Below, piece by piece: positions 62,741 through 64,000 of a stretch of DNA of 64,000 bases. The first letter of the stretch is position 1. Each line of letters opens with the position of its first letter. The notes beneath the pieces were generated by a model that made no database searches, was not told the DNA's origin, and worked only from the letters and a program-made list of their open reading frames with translations. Position numbers and translations under genes: made by a program. The stretch lies in the NCBI RefSeq assembly GCF_001500065.1, contig NZ_LQIN01000007.1, forward strand, positions 59,934-123,933, in the 5' to 3' direction. This DNA comes from Mycobacterium sp. IS-3022 (GTDB lineage: Bacteria; Actinomycetota; Actinomycetes; Mycobacteriales; Mycobacteriaceae).

Positions 62741-63937
62741 TTGAACCGCGCAGTGGCGCTGCGTATTGCGGCGTGCGGGATCTTGGGGCTGGGTGCCGCC
62801 CTGCTGATCGCCGCGCTGTTGCTGTCCACCTACACCCACAGCAAGATCGCCAAGATTCCGTTGGACCTCGATGCCACCCTGATCAGCGAGGGCACCGGCA
62901 CCGCGTTCGACCCGGCATCGCTCAACTCGGCCAAGTTCGTCATAGACCGCGACGTGCCGATGGCGATGCAGGAGCAGATCTCGGTGGAGTCCCCGTCGAA
63001 CGCCGACGTGGTGACCCTCCAGGTCGGCAGCTCACTGCGCCGAACCGACAAGCAACAGGACACCGGCCTGCTGCTGGCGATGGTCGACACCGTGACCGTC
63101 GACCGCAGCACGGCCGAAGCGGTGTCCAGCGAGAGCAATCCGGGCGGCGCGGTGCAGAAGCCGCGCGCCATCGACGACGACAAGCCGCCGACCAACATCG
63201 CGCTGCCGCACGAGGGGCTGGCCTACCGGTTCCCGTTCGACACGGAGAAGAAGACCTATTCGGTGTTCGACCCGATCGCGCAGAAGGCGTTCGACGCCAA
63301 TTACGACGGCGAGGAAGACGTCAACGGCATGACCACCTACCGGTTCACCCAGAACGTCGGCTACGACGCGGACGGCAAGCTGGTCGAGCCCGTGAAGTAC
63401 GCCTCGCTCTACGAAGACGACGCCGACAGCGAGGTCACCGCGCGCGCGGCGATGTGGGGCGTGCCCGGTGAGCCCGACGAGCCGATCACGATGTCGCGGT
63501 ACTACGCCGCGCAGCGCACCTTCTGGGTCGATCCGGTGTCCGGCACCATCGTCAAGAAGGACGAGCACGGCTACCACTACTACGCCCGCGAGCCGCTCAA
63601 GCCCGAGGTGACGTTCGTCGACTACAAGGTCACGTTCAACCAGGAAACCGTCGAGTCCCAGGTCGCCAGCGCCAGCGACGAACGCGACCGGGTCGCGCTG
63701 TGGGGCCGCATCCTGCCGATCACGTTCACCGCGATGGGCCTGGTGCTGCTGGTCGGCGGCGCGCTGCTCGGGTCGTTCAGCCTGCGCGCCGAGTCGGCGC
63801 TGATCGATCCCGGGCTTGACGAGGCCGACCACGGCTTCTTCGACACCCAGGGGATCAAGGTGCCCGGCGCGGAAGCCAAGACCGAGAAGATACCGACGTC
63901 CAGGCCGCCCGACCTGCCCCCGGACAGACCGGTCTGA
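62741..63937 (+). CDS. DUF3068 membrane protein involved in lipoarabinomannan maturation (Rv0227c homologue)
   Basis: A protein of 398 residues from TTG 62741. One membrane helix is near the N-terminus (LRIAACGILGLGAALLIAALLL). A large extracytoplasmic beta-rich domain contains RDVPMAMQEQISVESP and AAQRTFWVDPVSGTIVKK, and a second helix is near residue 320 (ILPITFTAMGLVLLVGGALL) before a Pro-rich cytoplasmic tail. Some databases call the family PorA-like, without evidence for a pore. The C. glutamicum homologue NCgl2760 is required for lipomannan maturation and LAM synthesis, and the M. smegmatis gene is essential. Position next to tmaT is conserved in Corynebacteriales. Confidence 0.88.
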   Translation: MNRAVALRIAACGILGLGAALLIAALLLSTYTHSKIAKIPLDLDATLISEGTGTAFDPASLNSAKFVIDRDVPMAMQEQISVESPSNADVVTLQVGSSLRRTDKQQDTGLLLAMVDTVTVDRSTAEAVSSESNPGGAVQKPRAIDDDKPPTNIALPHEGLAYRFPFDTEKKTYSVFDPIAQKAFDANYDGEEDVNGMTTYRFTQNVGYDADGKLVEPVKYASLYEDDADSEVTARAAMWGVPGEPDEPITMSRYYAAQRTFWVDPVSGTIVKKDEHGYHYYAREPLKPEVTFVDYKVTFNQETVESQVASASDERDRVALWGRILPITFTAMGLVLLVGGALLGSFSLRAESALIDPGLDEADHGFFDTQGIKVPGAEAKTEKIPTSRPPDLPPDRPV

Positions 63938-63957
63938 TCACGCGTCTGGCCGCGCCG

Positions 63958-64000
63958 TTGCGGGCGCAGTCGCTGGTGGCTCGACTGTTCCCGCTCGAGC
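63958..64000 (+). CDS. Possible start of the next gene, truncated by the window end
   Basis: After the DUF3068 stop a frame from TTG 63958 (product beginning MRAQSLVARLF) stays open to the edge. In related genomes a membrane protein gene (Rv0226c type) follows here. Fourteen codons are too few to be sure of the start or product. Confidence 0.3.
   Translation, partial: MRAQSLVARLFPLE

Overview
This is a 64-kb piece of a GC-rich actinobacterial chromosome. It comes from a rapidly growing, non-tuberculous Mycobacterium (Mycolicibacterium). The evidence is a mycolate-envelope gene set (aftD, a DUF3068 protein, a tmaT-like acyltransferase, MmpL, PapA, a FAAL-type FadD, a PE-PPE-domain enzyme), an intrinsic aac(2')-I, leaderless-type start sites, and gene order that follows the M. 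tuberculosis blocks Rv0227c-Rv0253 and Rv0259c-Rv0269c, with losses and insertions. It is not M. tuberculosis-like between fadE5 and the Rv0245 homologue, where a trehalose polyphleate (TPP) cluster sits as it does in M. smegmatis. No tRNA, rRNA, CRISPR array, phage or transposase gene was seen.

Layout. 1-2263: end of an AzgA-type purine permease and two coiled-coil proteins. 2340-8773: CobW GTPase, LigD-type primase-polymerase, YihY membrane protein, MOSC protein, SDR, FecB2-like lipoprotein, YhhQ-like transporter. 8848-11048: 5-oxoprolinase subunits PxpB and PxpC, then aminoglycoside 2'-N-acetyltransferase. 11163-15998: nitrite assimilation (NnaR regulator with a HEM4 domain, CbiX-type chelatase, NirD, NirB); the narK transporter usual at this position is missing. 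16219-17859: Hsp20 with a HspR-type operator, a Thr/Pro-rich membrane protein, and a PEP-mutase-family enzyme. 17971-22182: succinate dehydrogenase 1 operon. 22186-42131: flavin reductase, then the TPP locus: GAP-family membrane protein, PE-PPE acyltransferase, FAAL, MmpL10, PapA3, and a divergent 3680-residue bimodular Pks. 42206-50240: a reductase, FadE5, an F420-type oxidoreductase, FadA2, and FabG4-HtdX. 50345-52804: histidine phosphatase, TetR regulator, LpqI. 52925-63937: DUF2613 peptide, AftD, an MFS exporter, phosphotriesterase-like lactonase, acyl-CoA ligase, TmaT-like acyltransferase, DUF3068 protein; a further gene may start at the right edge.

How it fits together. The TPP genes form a complete pathway. 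FAAL activates a starter acid, Pks elongates it to phleic acid, PapA3 acylates trehalose, MmpL10 exports the diacyl product, and the PE-PPE enzyme finishes assembly outside the membrane. The NirBD block is paired with its own siroheme-related functions and regulator. FadE5, FadA2, FabG4 and HtdX form a fatty-acid degradation/synthesis set whose two promoter regions carry related TTACT-n4-RGTAA palindromes.

The least expected features are three related copies of a ~60-bp palindromic repeat (two flank the histidine phosphatase, one follows pks), the shared operator of the fatty-acid genes, an apparent CTG start for the TPP FAAL gene, and the missing dehydratase in Pks module 1. That module order can nevertheless account for the phleic acid structure.
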